A stretch of 64,000 nt of DNA from Cordilura impudica (taxonomy: Eukaryota > Arthropoda > Insecta > Diptera > Scathophagidae): contig OY821519.1 of NCBI GenBank assembly GCA_963682025.1, forward strand, positions 161,965,487-162,029,486, read 5' to 3'. The notes under the pieces were generated by a model. The model searched no databases. It was not told the origin of the DNA and worked only from the letters and a program-made list of their open reading frames with translations. Position 1 is the first letter of the stretch. The number at the start of each line of letters is the position of its first letter. Positions 1 to 11,700 of this stretch are shown one piece after another. The position numbers and the translations under genes are program-made.

Positions 1-380
1 GATTTAAAAAATTCTTTGTAATCCGTGCATAATACATTATGCCTTGGAGGAAAATATATGGAGGATACAATTAAGTCACCACCGTTTGTTTTCAATTTAA
101 TAGTAGTTGCCTGCATAAAATCTTTTGTAATTTCAGGCATTATTTCATATTTAATAGCCGTTTTTATTAAAATACATGAACCTGCATGAGCACGGTTATC
201 TGGATGGTTGGTATATACTAGATCATAACCCCTAATACAGAAGTAAGATCTACTAGTAAAGTGGGTTTCTGAAACTAACAGTATATCAATATGATTTGTG
301 TTGAGAAAAACTTCAATTTCGCGCAAGTGATTGGAAAGTCCATTAGCATTCCATATTGCTATAATCAAATTTAATTGCAT
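1..380 (-). CDS. Jockey-D ORF2, N-terminal endonuclease part (runs off left edge)
   Basis: The reverse strand from an ATG at 380 is open to the window edge (about 126 codons). It reads as the start of an APE-type endonuclease of a non-LTR retrotransposon: an N-terminal IWNANG motif with the catalytic Asn, then a VSETHF motif with the catalytic Glu near residue 42, then an SIYFPP strand. In this family ORF2 encodes endonuclease plus reverse transcriptase, which nick the target and prime cDNA synthesis there. The start codon overlaps the gag stop by 10 bases (ATGCAATTAA), the usual Jockey arrangement for reinitiation. No stop or frameshift is seen in the visible part. Assignment to the Jockey clade rests on this motif order and on the gag next to it. 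Confidence 0.85.
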   Translation of the reverse strand, partial: MQLNLIIAIWNANGLSNHLREIEVFLNTNHIDILLVSETHFTSRSYFCIRGYDLVYTNHPDNRAHAGSCILIKTAIKYEIMPEITKDFMQATTIKLKTNGGDLIVSSIYFPPRHNVLCTDYKEFFK

Positions 381-1414
381 AACTTTGTTAAAAGAGTAGA
401 CATCATGTTGAGTAGGGTAGTTGTGGTCTCTATCTGCTTCTCCAACAAAGCTTCTATTCTTTGAAGAGAACTAGATGGCGATTCTTGTTGATAATTACCT
501 TTTCTAACGGTTTGAGAATAAAGATTTTGATTTGAATTCCAATTACCTCTATTATTGTTTATATTTGCATCATTATTTTTATTCATACTAGGAAAATTTT
601 GGCTGTTGAAATTAAACTCGGGTTCTTGATTTTCATTATGACTAGTAATATTTTGTCTCCTGATAAGATTTCTCTTCTGAAGGAGTTTTTTGTAGATTTC
701 GCAGCCTTTGTAGTTGGCAGTATGTTCTTGTAAACAGTTGGAGCATTGTGGTGGAGTATTTAACTCTTTTTTACATTCAACTGTTGGATGATTCATACTA
801 CATTTTACACATTTGAATAGTTTCCTACAGTACGTTTTGGTGTGGCCAAATTGCTGGCATCTATAGCATTGTACTATATCGTTGTTCTTTAAAGGTGGTT
901 CTATTTTGACTACAGCATTAAACAAATATCTTTCATTATATATATTTTTATTGTTGCTATTGGGTTCTATATCAACAAAGAAAATAGATAGTGGAACTCC
1001 TGTAATTCTACTTCTTACATTTGAGACATTTCTCACTTTGTGGCCTAATTTCTCGATTTCTCCTTTAATAAGTTCAATCGGAGTTGAAAAATGCAAGTTT
1101 TTAACAACAACGCGGTAAGCTCTCTCTTGTTTCATCTGATAAGTATGGAAATTTATCTTTTTTTCATCAAGATATTTTACAATAACCCTATAGGCATTAG
1201 ATGTCTTTACCATCAATCTTATTTGGCCATCTCTCAAGGACTTGTATGAGAATTCATCGGTCTTGATAACTTTCAAAAAATTGTTTACCATAGTCTTTAT
1301 ATCAGCTACATCGGGTATGAATATTGGTGGAGGTTTCGGTTCAGCATTTTCATCATTGTTATCGTTGTTGTTTTGCTGATTAGCAACATTATTATTTTGC
1401 AGTAAATTAAACAT
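371..1414 (-). CDS. Jockey-D ORF1 (gag-like nucleic-acid-binding protein)
   Basis: An open frame of 347 codons. The N-terminal third is Asn/Gln-rich. The middle resembles the RRM-like/PRE_C2HC region of Jockey gag proteins. The C-terminal half has zinc knuckles, beginning with CYRCQQFGHTKTYC (C-x2-C-x4-H-x4-C) and followed by two further Cys/His clusters; a low-complexity tail follows. Such proteins bind element RNA and carry it to the nucleus. The length is normal for Jockey gag and no lesion is seen. The stop overlaps the ORF2 ATG. This family differs from the six-copy Jockey-A family in the same window. Confidence 0.88.
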   Translation of the reverse strand: MFNLLQNNNVANQQNNNDNNDENAEPKPPPIFIPDVADIKTMVNNFLKVIKTDEFSYKSLRDGQIRLMVKTSNAYRVIVKYLDEKKINFHTYQMKQERAYRVVVKNLHFSTPIELIKGEIEKLGHKVRNVSNVRSRITGVPLSIFFVDIEPNSNNKNIYNERYLFNAVVKIEPPLKNNDIVQCYRCQQFGHTKTYCRKLFKCVKCSMNHPTVECKKELNTPPQCSNCLQEHTANYKGCEIYKKLLQKRNLIRRQNITSHNENQEPEFNFNSQNFPSMNKNNDANINNNRGNWNSNQNLYSQTVRKGNYQQESPSSSLQRIEALLEKQIETTTTLLNMMSTLLTKLCN

Positions 1415-1768
1415 ATTTGTACTAGTACCATTTTATGATGAACGTTTACGCAGTTGTATATTGAGTGGTTTTGTAATGTGTCGCTTTGTAGAATTTACTA
1501 TTTGCCAGTGTTCAATGTCACTAGATTCATCGCTGCCACCATCCATACTGCAAGCTAGCAGTGGATTAGTGTGTATGTTATTTTTTTTTTTTTTTTAATT
1601 TTTTTTTTATTTTGTTAAGCTAACAAACAAAGGGATTAACTTTGTTATTGGTTTTAAATACAAAGTTTGGAATAACAAAGAGATTAAAATGTTTTTAATG
1701 TTGACACTTATATTTGCCGAATTTGTTTAACACAGTAACGTCTGCACGGTATCACTGAGACTGAAACC
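1415..1768. other. Jockey-D 5' leader and flank with a long T-rich tract
   Basis: No coding signal. Reading on the minus strand, about 150 bases upstream of the gag start would be the element's 5' untranslated region. The plus strand carries a T-rich tract at about 1,579-1,612, which is a poly(A)-like tract lying upstream of the minus-strand element. It could be the 3' tail of an earlier minus-strand retrotransposon or an A-rich target site. The exact 5' end of Jockey-D could not be fixed. Confidence 0.4.
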
Positions 1769-2105
1769 ATAAATAATTGCATGGGGAAAATTTTATGAAA
1801 TAATTTTTGGTTAAAAATTATTAAAAACACAGCGATACGATAGTTAAAATATAAATAAAATTCTTGTGGAAAAATTTATAAAATAATTTTTGGATGAAAT
1901 TATTAAAGCCATTATAGAATATGCTATTTAAACAACAAATAGATTCTCAGAGAAATTTGTACGAAATAATAACATTAAATTTAAAAAAAAAAAAAAAAAA
2001 AATTGGTAGTGAAGACCAACATAAGTTTTGGCTAAATTTTATTAACAACATAATAGTGGTACGCTATTTAAACTATAAATAAATTCTTGAAGAAATTATT
2101 CAACA
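1769..2105. repeat. Imperfect AT-rich tandem repeat, units of about 80 bp
   Basis: Four diverged units begin near 1,769, 1,850, 1,934 and 2,071. Each carries an ATAAATA-ATTCTTG-like start, an AAATTT-ATAAAATAAT core and, further on, a GCTATTTAAAC-like stretch. The third unit is enlarged and holds a run of about 20 A near 1,982. No ORF or known family was recognised. It lies between Jockey-D and the BEL element, so it may be an untranslated repeat of either or an old local satellite. Confidence 0.5.
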
Positions 2106-2281
2106 AGGAGTGGCTCTTTGATAATGAAAATAACATGAAATTTGTTTTTATATAGTAAAACAATTCTTTACATTGTTCTTCACGAAGCTAAAAGGGCTTG
2201 TAAAAAAATAAATAGATAAATATTCCTCAAGAGTTGATTTGAGTCAAGGGTAGGTTTTAGTGACCTGGGTAGGCAGCTGTA

Positions 2282-2980
2282 ATGGCATCTAAAAGGAGAT
2301 GTAAGTTTGACCTGCAACAGTTGGGGGAGTTTTGCACAAACTTCGAAAGAATATGTCCAGAAGAATGCGCAATTGAATATCTTAATGTAAAGCGCGAAGA
2401 ATTGGAAAGAAGGTGGTGCAAGCTAGTTGAATCGTATGAAGAATACATGGTAGGGGACGAGCAGGCCAAGCAGGAAGATTCAAAAGATGATCTTTCGCAA
2501 AAATATGAAGAAGCTAGTGAGATCTACCAAAAGATTAAGATACAAATTTTACAAAAATTTAATAATAGTACACCTACACAAAGCGCACCGGTCGTGCATA
2601 GATCTCCCCTCAAGCTCCCTGCCTGTGACATTCACAATTTTGAAGGTGGATACGCAAACTGGCCAGCCTTTAGAGACCTGTTTCAGGCGATTGTTATTAA
2701 AGAAACATCACTAGCACCGGCACAAAAGCTTAATTATTTAAAAACGAAAGCAAAAGGGGAAGCTTTTAATGTTATAAAAGATTTTGACTCTGTAGATGAG
2801 AATTTTAGTTTAGCCTGGGAAGCTCTAAAAAACAGGTTCGAAAATAAAAGGTTTTTAGTCAATGATCAAATGAAAAAAGTTTTCGCTATGCAGGCATCAC
2901 AAGCGTAGAATCTTAAATCTATAAGATTTATTAAGAATACAGTTAGCGATTGTTTATCGATTTTAAAAACCTTCAAGGTA
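2282..2980 (+). pseudogene. BEL/Pao gag remnant
   Basis: The ATG at 2,282 opens 208 codons. The sequence has the look of BEL/Pao gag proteins (DUF1759-type): an N-terminal coiled, charged stretch, then LPxCDIHNFEGGYANWPAFRDLF, a version of the family's LP-F-G-W--F--F signature, near residues 120-140. A TAG ends the frame at 2,906-2,908, but gag-like sequence continues to about 2,980. Downstream the capsid end, protease and reverse transcriptase palm are missing, because the next recognisable sequence belongs to the RT C-terminus. Non-functional. Confidence 0.75.
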
Positions 2981-2983
2981 GAA

Positions 2984-3939
2984 GTGGCGGATGATACTCT
3001 TGAAGAGGCAAAACTAAAACAAATTCAAATAAGAACTGCTTTAAATTCAGCTGGGTTCCCCATGAAGAAAATAACGGCCAACGATCACTTTCTACTTCAA
3101 CATGTGGCCCGGGAAGATCTTCTGGACGATGATTTTTTTAAGTTTGACGACTCCAGCTCAATAAAAACCTTGGGGATCCGCTGGAATGCGATGTCAGACC
3201 ATTTTTATTATGTAGTAGAACCGACAAAAATTGTAGCCTCCACTACAAAAACGCAGATTATTTCGGTTATAGCAAAATTGATCGACCCCCTAGGATGGTA
3301 AGGTCCCGTGGTCGTGGCAGCCAAACTCTTAATGCAAGAGTTATGGGAAAATAAATTAGATTGGGATGAAGCCGTTCCGCCACATATATTAGTACGTTGG
3401 AACTCATTTGTGCAAAATTTACCATTGGCTTCACATTGATAATACCCAGATGGGTAAATTTTTCGCCACTTCATCAAATACAGATACATGGGTTCTGTGA
3501 TTCTTCAGAAAGAGCCTACTGTGGATGGATCTACGTGAGAACCGTAAATGTAGACGGTGAAATTGGCAGCCATCTGCTAGTGGCAAAAACCAAAGTTGCG
3601 CCGATAAAGAAGGTTACCATCCCCAAGTTGGAATTATGTGGGGCTTTATTACTTGCGAGACTGCTAAAACACGCAATGTCAAATTCAAGATTCAGCTATG
3701 AACTTTTTTTGTGGACGGACTCCTCAATAGTCCTCGGATGGCTACAAAAGGAGCCTCAAACCTTGAAAACTTTCGTTGCAAATCGGGTAACAAAAATTAC
3801 CGGCATTGCCAGCAACAGTCACTGGCGGCATGTTGGGTCTGACGACAACCCGGCTGATTTTGGATCCCGCGGCTGCACCCCTCAACAGCTCGTCGACAGT
3901 TATTTATGGTGGACCCACCTGGCTGAGAGAGCCTGTTGA
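2984..3939 (+). pseudogene. BEL/Pao RT C-terminus and RNase H remnant
   Basis: From 2,984 to 3,301 the frame resembles the segment after the RT palm in BEL/Pao pol (GFPMKK..., LGIRWN). A frameshift or stop near 3,300 breaks it. From 3,397 to 3,939 it continues as the RNase H-like region ([43 protein letters not shown], and [10 protein letters not shown] at the end). The palm with its catalytic Asp residues and the protease are absent, removed by an internal deletion near 2,980. The RNase H acidic residues (the D of CDSS, the E of LELCG, the D of WTDSS) are still visible. Confidence 0.75.
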
Positions 3940-4029
3940 GCAGTGGCCAAAACCTCGCATGTTTGACCCAACCAATTTAGAAGCGAAGATTTCCAATTTT
4001 CATCTAATGGTAGCTCAGGAATGCGAGAA

Positions 4030-5553
4030 AGAATAACTCCTTTGTTCAAGAAGAAACAAAATTTGAAGAGTTTTTGGAAAAATTTTCATCGCTCGCAAGG
4101 GCTTTGAGAATTATTAGTTATGTATTTCGTCTCACCAACCGTGTTTTAAAACGTCCATTTAAAACAGAATCATTTATAACAACAGATGAAATACGCTTTG
4201 CAAAACGTCGGCTTATACTGATCGCCCAAAAAATCCACTTCTGCAAGGAATATGAAGGTCTTCAAGCCAAGCGACATCTAAGCAAGAAAAGCAGAATCTT
4301 AACCCTAAATCCATACATTGACCAAGAAGGACTTCTGCGAGTAGGTGGTAGACTTCATAATTCGGGGTTAAGTTTTGAAGAACAACATCCGATAATAATT
4401 CCAGACAAGTCACATTTTGCTACACTTTTAGTCGAATATACTCATAAAATATTACTCCATTCAGAACACCATATTATGCTCCGAGCTGTAAGGCAAGGCT
4501 TTCATATACCTCGGATTAAAAACTTAGTTCGAAAATGCATTCGTAACTGTAAACCCTATACAATCTATAAGCACAAGTTCCAGCATCAAATCATGGCTGC
4601 GCTCCCTCCTGAACGAGTCAACTTTTCGTTACCGTTTACATACACCGGTATTGATTTTGCCGGTCCTTTTTTCGATAAAATCATCAAATTTACGTAACGC
4701 CAAGCTTTTAAAACGATATGCAGCAGTATTTGTGTGCTTCTCGACGCGAGCACTCCATCCATTCTGTTCAGATCTTTCTACCGATGCGTTTCTCGCCTGC
4801 TTTTCCAGATTTACCGGCCGTAGAGGTCTTCTAAGGACCATGTTTTCTGACAATGGCAGAAACTTCCTTGGGGCTAGCTTAGCTTTACGTAAACACCAAA
4901 ACCAATTCCTCAAAACTGCCAAAAGGCACTGATAGAAAAGTACGGATCTCACGGATTTACATGATCTTTTATTCCACCTTATGCACCCCACATGGGCGGC
5001 CTTTGGGAGGCTGCCGTTAAAAGCATGAAAACACACTTGAAAAAGGCAACCATCAATCTCACCTTTACCTACGAAGAATTTGCTACTTTGCTTATACGAA
5101 TTGAAGCTGTCTTGAATCCGAACTGTTGCCCTTGACTCCAGATCATCTCCTTCGAGGTGCGCCCCTTATTGCCCCCTTGAAGCACCTGCAGAAATTCCGT
5201 TAAAACAATTGAGCTTCATTAAACGCTGGGACCGCCTAAAAGCTCTTCAGCATATCTTTGCACGGCGCTGGAAAAACGAGTATATTACTGACCTGCAGCG
5301 CAGATTTAAATGGAAAACCGAGCAGTACAATGTGAAGCTGAACGATTTCGTAATCGTTAAGGATGACTTGCTACCTCCTACTGAGTGGCGTCTAGGACGC
5401 ATCACTAAGCTTATCCATGGAAAAGACAACAAAGTACGAGTCGCAGAAGTAAAAACGCAGAACGGCACTATCATGCGCACGATTGTCAAACTTTGCATAT
5501 TGCCACCTTGCAATTCTCCATCAGAATCGATACCGCCACAGTATTTGAATTGA
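4030..5553 (+). pseudogene. BEL/Pao integrase and C-terminal domain remnant
   Basis: At 4,074-4,697 is the integrase zinc-binding region (LLHSEHHIMLRAVRQGF) followed by FTYTGIDFAGPF with the first catalytic Asp. A frameshift near 4,690 moves the reading to 4,651-4,932, which carries FSDNGRNF with the second Asp. Another break lies near 4,930. At 5,209-5,553 is the DUF5641-type C-terminal domain usual in BEL/Pao (RRFKWK, DFVIVKDDLLPPTEWRLGRI). At least three frame breaks make it inactive. The 85 bases after the stop lead directly to the gypsy insertion. Confidence 0.78.
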
Positions 5554-5634
5554 TCCAACATGTAAAAACAAAAAATAAATAAATAAAACCAAAAAAGGAT
5601 AAATTCGCTAACCCAAGCCAATAAACACACAGTA

Positions 5635-5638
5635 TATA
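5635..5638. repeat. Target-site duplication TATA, left copy (gypsy)
   Basis: TATA directly precedes the AGTTAAC start of the 5' LTR and recurs right after the 3' LTR at 13,970-13,973. A 4-bp TATA or TACA-like duplication is the known footprint of gypsy-group integrases. Confidence 0.8.
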
Positions 5639-6118
5639 AGTTAACACAAAATACATTTAAAATACATTTAAAATAAATATTTCGCGTTGCGTCTTCTGCA
5701 AAACCAACAAACAGTTATTTCACAACAATACCGTTGCACGCGCCATCCGGCGTGATTACCAAAATACAGTAATTCTGCAAGGTAGTATTTTCCCACCAAC
5801 AATATTGAACGGCATTGCACATGCCAACGAATAAAGCAGCTCATTTTACAATAATACCATTGCACGCGCCAATGGTCAACACAGAAATTCTGCAAGGTAG
5901 TAAATTCACACCAACAACATTGAACCGCATTGCACGAGCGGCAGAATGACAACAGCGTGAATGAATGGCGTGATCAGCAAACCTGTTATTATAAATTAGG
6001 GTAGTTTTAAGAAAATCATTGCTTTTTATTTTGAATTACAAATAAAGACGGTTGTTGTGTCGCCATCAGCGCACAACAATTAATTTTTTTAAACTAAAAT
6101 TCTTAAAGGAATTTAACT
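5639..6118 (+). repeat. Gypsy 5' LTR
   Basis: 480 bp, bounded by AGTTAA and TTAACT. It contains a TATA-like box (TATAAATTA, 5,990-5,998) and a polyadenylation signal AATAAA (6,041-6,046), so the R region probably lies between about 6,020 and 6,070. Two diverged copies of a unit of roughly 100 bp (about 5,720-5,825 and 5,846-5,945) each carry TTGCACGCGCCA, TTCTGCAAGGTAGTA and CATTGCAC. The copy has an extra 11 bp (ATACATTTAAA duplicated) and lacks 51 bp found in the 3' LTR. The minus-strand ORF across it is an artefact of the repeat. Confidence 0.92.
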
Positions 6119-6135
6119 GGCGCCCGAGCAGGGAC
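6118..6135 (+). promoter_or_regulatory. Primer-binding site, tRNA-Lys type
   Basis: TGGCGCCCGAGCAGGGAC starts at the last base of the 5' LTR. It differs at one base from the well-known primer site complementary to the 3' end of tRNA-Lys(UUU). Sharing one base with the LTR end is usual in the gypsy group. The primer identity is inferred from this similarity. Confidence 0.8.
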
Positions 6136-7398
6136 CTGCAGGATAAAGGTCCTCCGGTACATTCAAAAAAAAGTTAAGCCTTACCAAGTGCCCTAGTAGT
6201 TCAAAAGGACAAAAGGGAGCGTACGTGAAGTCGCAGCTCGGTAAGCACGCGTAAAATTCGCGTAGTGAAGTAATTATAAGTTTTACAAAATAAGAAATAA
6301 TACCAAAAATAAAATTTTCTAAATGAATGAACAGTAAAAATATAAAATAATAGTAACTAAAATTCTAACAGTGAAATAAATATTTTCGAATTTAAAAATA
6401 ATAGTGACAGTAAAATTTTTAATTAAAGAAAATTTGAAAAGTGAAAATTAAATAAATACCTAAAACAAAATAAATAAAAAGAATAAGAAAAAATATATAA
6501 AAACTTAAGTGGAAACAGTGACTGTAGCAAATAGAAAAATAGATAAAAAATTTTAAGAGCTTAAAAAAGAAAACTTAAAAAATAAAGTAAAACACTATTT
6601 TTTTTTTAAATGAAAAAAAAAAAACATTTAATAAATAAAAACAAAAAATATTGTGAAAAAAACTAACTATTATAAAAAAAAAAATTAGAAAATTAGTAAC
6701 TACTAAGGAAAAATAATAAAAAAAATGAACTCCAAATTAAAAGTAAAAATAAAAAATACTATTAACCAAGCACTAAAATAATTTTGATATATAAGTGAAC
6801 AATAAAAATAATTTATAATATTAAACAAAATAAAAATTTTTCAAAAGACACCAAATTAAAACAAAAAATTTTTTTTAAAGACTAGAAAGAAAAAACTAAT
6901 TAAAATAATAGCTGAAAATTCATCAACTAATTAAGTTCGAAGTACGAGAAAGCTGAACACTACCAGAGTAAGCTCCAGTAATCATCAAAGTACGAGATGC
7001 TGTTATTAACGTAAGAATAATTTTATATAAAATATCATTTTAAAAAATAAGAGAAGAAAATAAAAATAGTGACCAAATTAAATTTTAATCCTCTAAAAAG
7101 AATTTTTTTCATTCTATTTTTGATAATAATAATTAAATTTTAACCTTTAAAAATTTGAGTATAAAGTCCTAGTTGTATTTTTTTTTTTTTGAAAATAATA
7201 AGACCTGATTTTTAAATTTACTGTAACAATCCAAATTTCTTCTTGAATTCTTCACTGTATTTTTTGTTAACAAAATTAAATTTTAATCATTTAAAAAAAT
7301 TTTACGTAAAAATTGTTCATTGTATTTAAAAAAAAAAAAATAATAAAAATAAGACCTGATTTTTAAATTTAACAATCCAATTTTCTCCTTGAAACAAA
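6136..7398 (+). other. Gypsy A-rich untranslated leader
   Basis: About 1.26 kb between the primer site and gag with no long ORF. It is made largely of A-rich stretches separated by short T runs. Near 6,940-7,000 a more mixed stretch repeats AAGTACGAGA (6,940 and 6,989). Packaging and splice-donor signals would be expected here, but none can be picked out with confidence. Confidence 0.6.
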
Positions 7399-8765
7399 AT
7401 GCCTGACGAAACAATTGAACAACTCTCGGACAGACTGAGTAGGACACTGTCAGTGTCTACAAGTGGGACAACAGCCAAAAACGTAACTGGACTAAACGAA
7501 ATTCAGAGGAACCAGATTATTGAAATAATTAACGAAGCTTTGAAAACGCCTTCAGATTATCTCTCAGACGAGGGTTTTGGAAAATCTGGAAAACCAGGTG
7601 AGTTCAACTCCTAGCGAAAATCCGTCGACAGAGTGTTAGACCTTTACTCCAGCCTTAAGGGAACAGGACGATATTATGCAATTTTACATACTATAAGGAC
7701 GAAAATTACTGGCGATGCAGATACTGCATTAGAATCGTATAGAACACCCTTAGATTGGCCTCGAATGAAGAAATGTCTAATGTCTAATGATGTCAGAGCA
7801 ATAGGAGTATAACCGAATTTTATCAAGCTGTCTATCAACATCTTTCGCTGATACTTGATAAAGTATCATGTTTAAATCTAGAGGAAGGAAGCCTTCGCTC
7901 AATGACAAATACTTACAGGGATAAAGCCCTGGATACATTTGTTAGAGGTTTAAATGGTGATCTTCCACGTCTGCTTAGCGTGCGTGAACCAACTTCTTTG
8001 CCCGAAGCATTACATATTTGTTTAAAATTGGATAATATGACATTTCGTATGAATTACGCTCATGGACAAATATCTAGAGGTAATATCCAGAAAGATAGAA
8101 TTGGAGTAACCAATTCATTTTTTGGAAATCGACAGAAATTCTTTCCTGAGCTCGCTTACGTTGGTGGTATGACAAATAACAGACCACCATTGCCACCCCG
8201 TAATGGTCCTATACCAAACTATAACCCAAATTATACCCGTAACACAATTTTTAGGCCAACCGGTTATCAAAATTTTAGCCCAAGACCACAATTTAATCAA
8301 GGAAACCAAATCGGGTTTTCGAACCAATATAGTAAACCCCAATATTCAACACCGAATAATCAAAAACCAACTCCTAGAGTAGAACCTATGGACGTGGATA
8401 GATCTATCCAATCAAGGCACATTAATTATATGAACAGACCACCAGTTAACCAAGTTTCTAAGAGACCAGCTGGGGGCTCATTTCAAGGTCCAATCAACAA
8501 ACTCCAAAGGAATTTTCATGTGGTAACCAACAATGAGGCAACTCAGCGGCAATTAGACCAGGTTCCACTAGATTGTGAAAATGCCCAAGAAGAAGGCGCA
8601 GTTGGGGGGATAACAGAAATGGACGAATATTATAAGGAATTTACCAACAGCGGACTTGAGATGTTCGAGCATTCACCTGAAGATCTCGAAACTGAGAAAA
8701 ATAATCCCATAGCAACAGATTATGCACAAGAAGATTTACTAAACGATCTTAATTTTTTTGGTTAA
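7399..8765 (+). pseudogene. Gypsy gag, frame-broken
   Basis: The N-terminal part opens at the ATG at 7,399 and stops at 7,614. The central part (about 7,615-7,900) is spread over other frames. The C-terminal part is open at 7,902-8,765. The middle and end resemble gag of the 17.6/297 group: a FVRGLNGDLPRLLSVR stretch, then a long Pro/Asn/Gln-rich tail and an acidic end. No zinc knuckle is seen, as is common in errantivirus gag. Gag would form the particle. At least two frame lesions make this copy defective. Confidence 0.75.
8753..8765 (+). promoter_or_regulatory. Candidate -1 ribosomal frameshift site at the gag/pol junction
   Basis: In the gag frame the run reads T TTT TTT (8,753-8,759), one codon before the gag stop TAA (8,763-8,765). 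The pol frame is the -1 frame and is open from 8,753, just after its own stop at 8,750-8,752. Heptamers of this shape (X XXY YYZ) support -1 slippage in gypsy and retroviruses. No clear downstream pseudoknot was identified. Confidence 0.6.
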
Positions 8766-11700
8766 ATAGTTCCTCGTTACCATACTTTCAAGTTAGAACG
8801 AGGAACGGACAAACTCTCAAATTCCTTTTAGATACCGGTAGTAATAAGAATTATATAAAACCTAATTTAGTCACAAACCGTAGACCTAATCAGGAAAAAT
8901 TTAGTGCAAAATCTATTGCAGGAAATGTAGAAATTACGCATCATGTTCTTTTAAATATGTTTGGCATCAATGATGTCCCCATAAAGTTTTTTATCTTACC
9001 AGGATTAAGAACCTTCGATGGGATATTAGGCAACGATAGTTTAAAAGAATTATCAGCCGTGATTTATACTTCAAGGAATTATTTCACGGTAAAAGGGGGA
9101 ATAAATATTCCAATATTCCAATACATTTCCCAAGATGTCAACAATATAGAAATTAGGATGGAACACCTTTCTGAAAACCAAAAAAGGTCTCGCGAAAACA
9201 TTGTAAGTCACCATAAGAGTCTATTTGTAGATCCTGACGAAAGACTCACCTATACAACAAGAGTTGTTGGTGATATACGTACTTCCACGGACATACCAAC
9301 TTATACCAGAAATTACCCTTACCCAATGGCCATGAAGGGAGTAGTTGAAGAGGAAATTAATAAATTATTAAAAGATGGGATAATAAGACCATCACGTTCG
9401 CCTTATAACTCGCCTATATGTATTGTATCAAAGAAACAAGATGCTTCAGGTAGACAAAAATATAGACTGGTCATAGATATCAGAAAATTAAATTCGATTA
9501 CAATACCAGATAGATATCCCATTCCCGAGATAAATGAAGTTCTCTCACATTTAGGAGGCAATAAATATTTTACTGTAATAGACTTAAAGAGTGGATTTCA
9601 TCAAATACCTCTTAGAGAAGAGGATATAGAGAAAACGGCTTTTTCAGTTAATAATGGTAAATATGAATTTACAAGACTCCCATTTGGGTTGAAAAACGCA
9701 CCGTCCATATTTCAGAGGACGCTGGACGATATCCTCAGGGAACAAATTGGCAAAACATGATACGTTTATATTGACGATATAATTATCTTTAGTAAAGACG
9801 AAAAATCACATTTTAAACACTTGAATGACATTTTTGAAACACTTAATGCTGCTAATATGAAAGTTCAGTTGGACAAGTGTGAATTCTTTAAAGAGGAGAT
9901 AGAATTCTTGGGATTCATTGTTTCTTACAATGGAGTGAAAGCAAACCCCAAAAAGGTCGAAGCAATAGTAAATTTTGCTTATCCTACCACACTTAGAGAG
10001 CTCCGGTCCTTTCTAGGCCTTTCAGGATATTATAGAAGGTTTATAAAAGGTTACGCAGACTTGGAAAAACCTTTAACTAAATTATTGCGAGGAGATACAG
10101 GTACGATTTCCAAATCTGAATCAAACCGTAGGAAAATTCAAATGGATAATGAAGCCAAAAACGCCATCGATTCATTAAAGAATGCCTTAGTTTCTAGAGA
10201 AGTAATTCTCGCATATCCTGATTTTAAAAAAGAAGTTCAGTTGACAACTGACGCTTCTAATGTAGCACTAGGAGCCGTCTTAAGTCAGGATGATCCACCA
10301 ATAGCATTCATATCTAGAACTCTGTCAGAAAAGAAAATTACGCAGCAAATGAAAAGGAAATGCTTGCTATAATATGGGCATTAGGAAACCTTAGGAATTA
10401 CTTTTATGGGTCAGCTAAAGTTATCATCTTTACAGATCATCAACCGCTGACATATGCACTTAGCACAAAAAATAATAATAGTAAAATGAAAAGATGGAAA
10501 GCTATTTTAGAAGAATACAATTATGAAATGAAATATAAACCTGGTAGAAGTAATGTAGTAGCAGACGCGCTTTCTAGACCTCCAGCGACTGGAATAAATT
10601 ATTTATCAGGCACGGTGCACAGCAGTGACAGCTCTCCACAAGATCTTATTCCGAGCATGGAAACACCAATAAACGTATTTAAGAACCAAATTTTTCTTTC
10701 CATAGGTGAAAAACCCACTTACCAATTTAAAATCATATTCCCAAGCTATCATCGACACCTTATAAGCGAACCTAACTATGATGAACAAAAACTTACAGAA
10801 ATTCTAAAAAAGTATCTAAATCCGTCCGTTATTAATGGTATAAAAACTCCTGAACCAATAATGGGAAAAATTCAAACAATTTATCCGGACCACTTTTCAA
10901 GTTATAAATGTCGATTTACACAATTGGTAGTCGATGACATAACGTCAGGAAACGATCAAGAAAATATAATTGTGGAAACACATAATAGGGCTCATCGCAA
11001 CGAGAAAGAAAACAGATTGCAAATTATGGAAAAATATTATTTTCCAGGAATGGCAAATAAAATTAAAAGGGTCATAAAACTATGTTCGACTTGTAAGAAA
11101 AATAAGTATGAAAGACACCCAAATATGCCTGAGTTAAAAGAGACACTTATACCAACTCATCCTGGCCACACAGTCCATCTTGACATTTTTTCCACAGACA
11201 AAAAATTGGTACTAACATCGATTGACAAATTTTCAAAGTATGTCCAGACAAAATTACTAAAGGGACGATCGACAGAAGATGTTAGGAGACCTCTTAGGGA
11301 AATACTATTTTCTTATGGGGTACCGAAAAATATTGTCATGGACAACGAACCTTCTCTGAATTCAGCTTCAATCCTATTCATGATGAAAGACGATTTGAAA
11401 ATAAACCTTTTCACCACTCCATCTTATCGAAGCGAAGCGAACGGACAGATAGAACGCTTCCATTCAACCTTAGCGGAGATAATGAGATGTCTTAAAAGTG
11501 ATGGGGCATCTAGAAATTTCGAAGAACTTTTGGAAAGAGCTGTAAATGAATATAACCATACCATTCATTCAACGACAAAAAAGAAACCTGTAGATCTTTA
11601 TTTTGGTCGAACGATTGACTTTTCACCCCAAGATATGGAGATAACTAGATTATCTAACGTTCACCGACTAAAGCGCAAACAGGAAAATGACTTGACTTAC

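Noticed and set aside
5720..5945. CRISPR-like repeated blocks in the LTR
   Set aside because: Only two diverged units inside a retrotransposon LTR of a eukaryote; no array structure.
5668..5952. Minus-strand ORF, Cys/Trp-rich, repeated at 13,504-13,803
   Set aside because: It lies wholly in the gypsy LTRs and its Cys/Trp-rich pattern is produced by the duplicated LTR units. No start context or known family.
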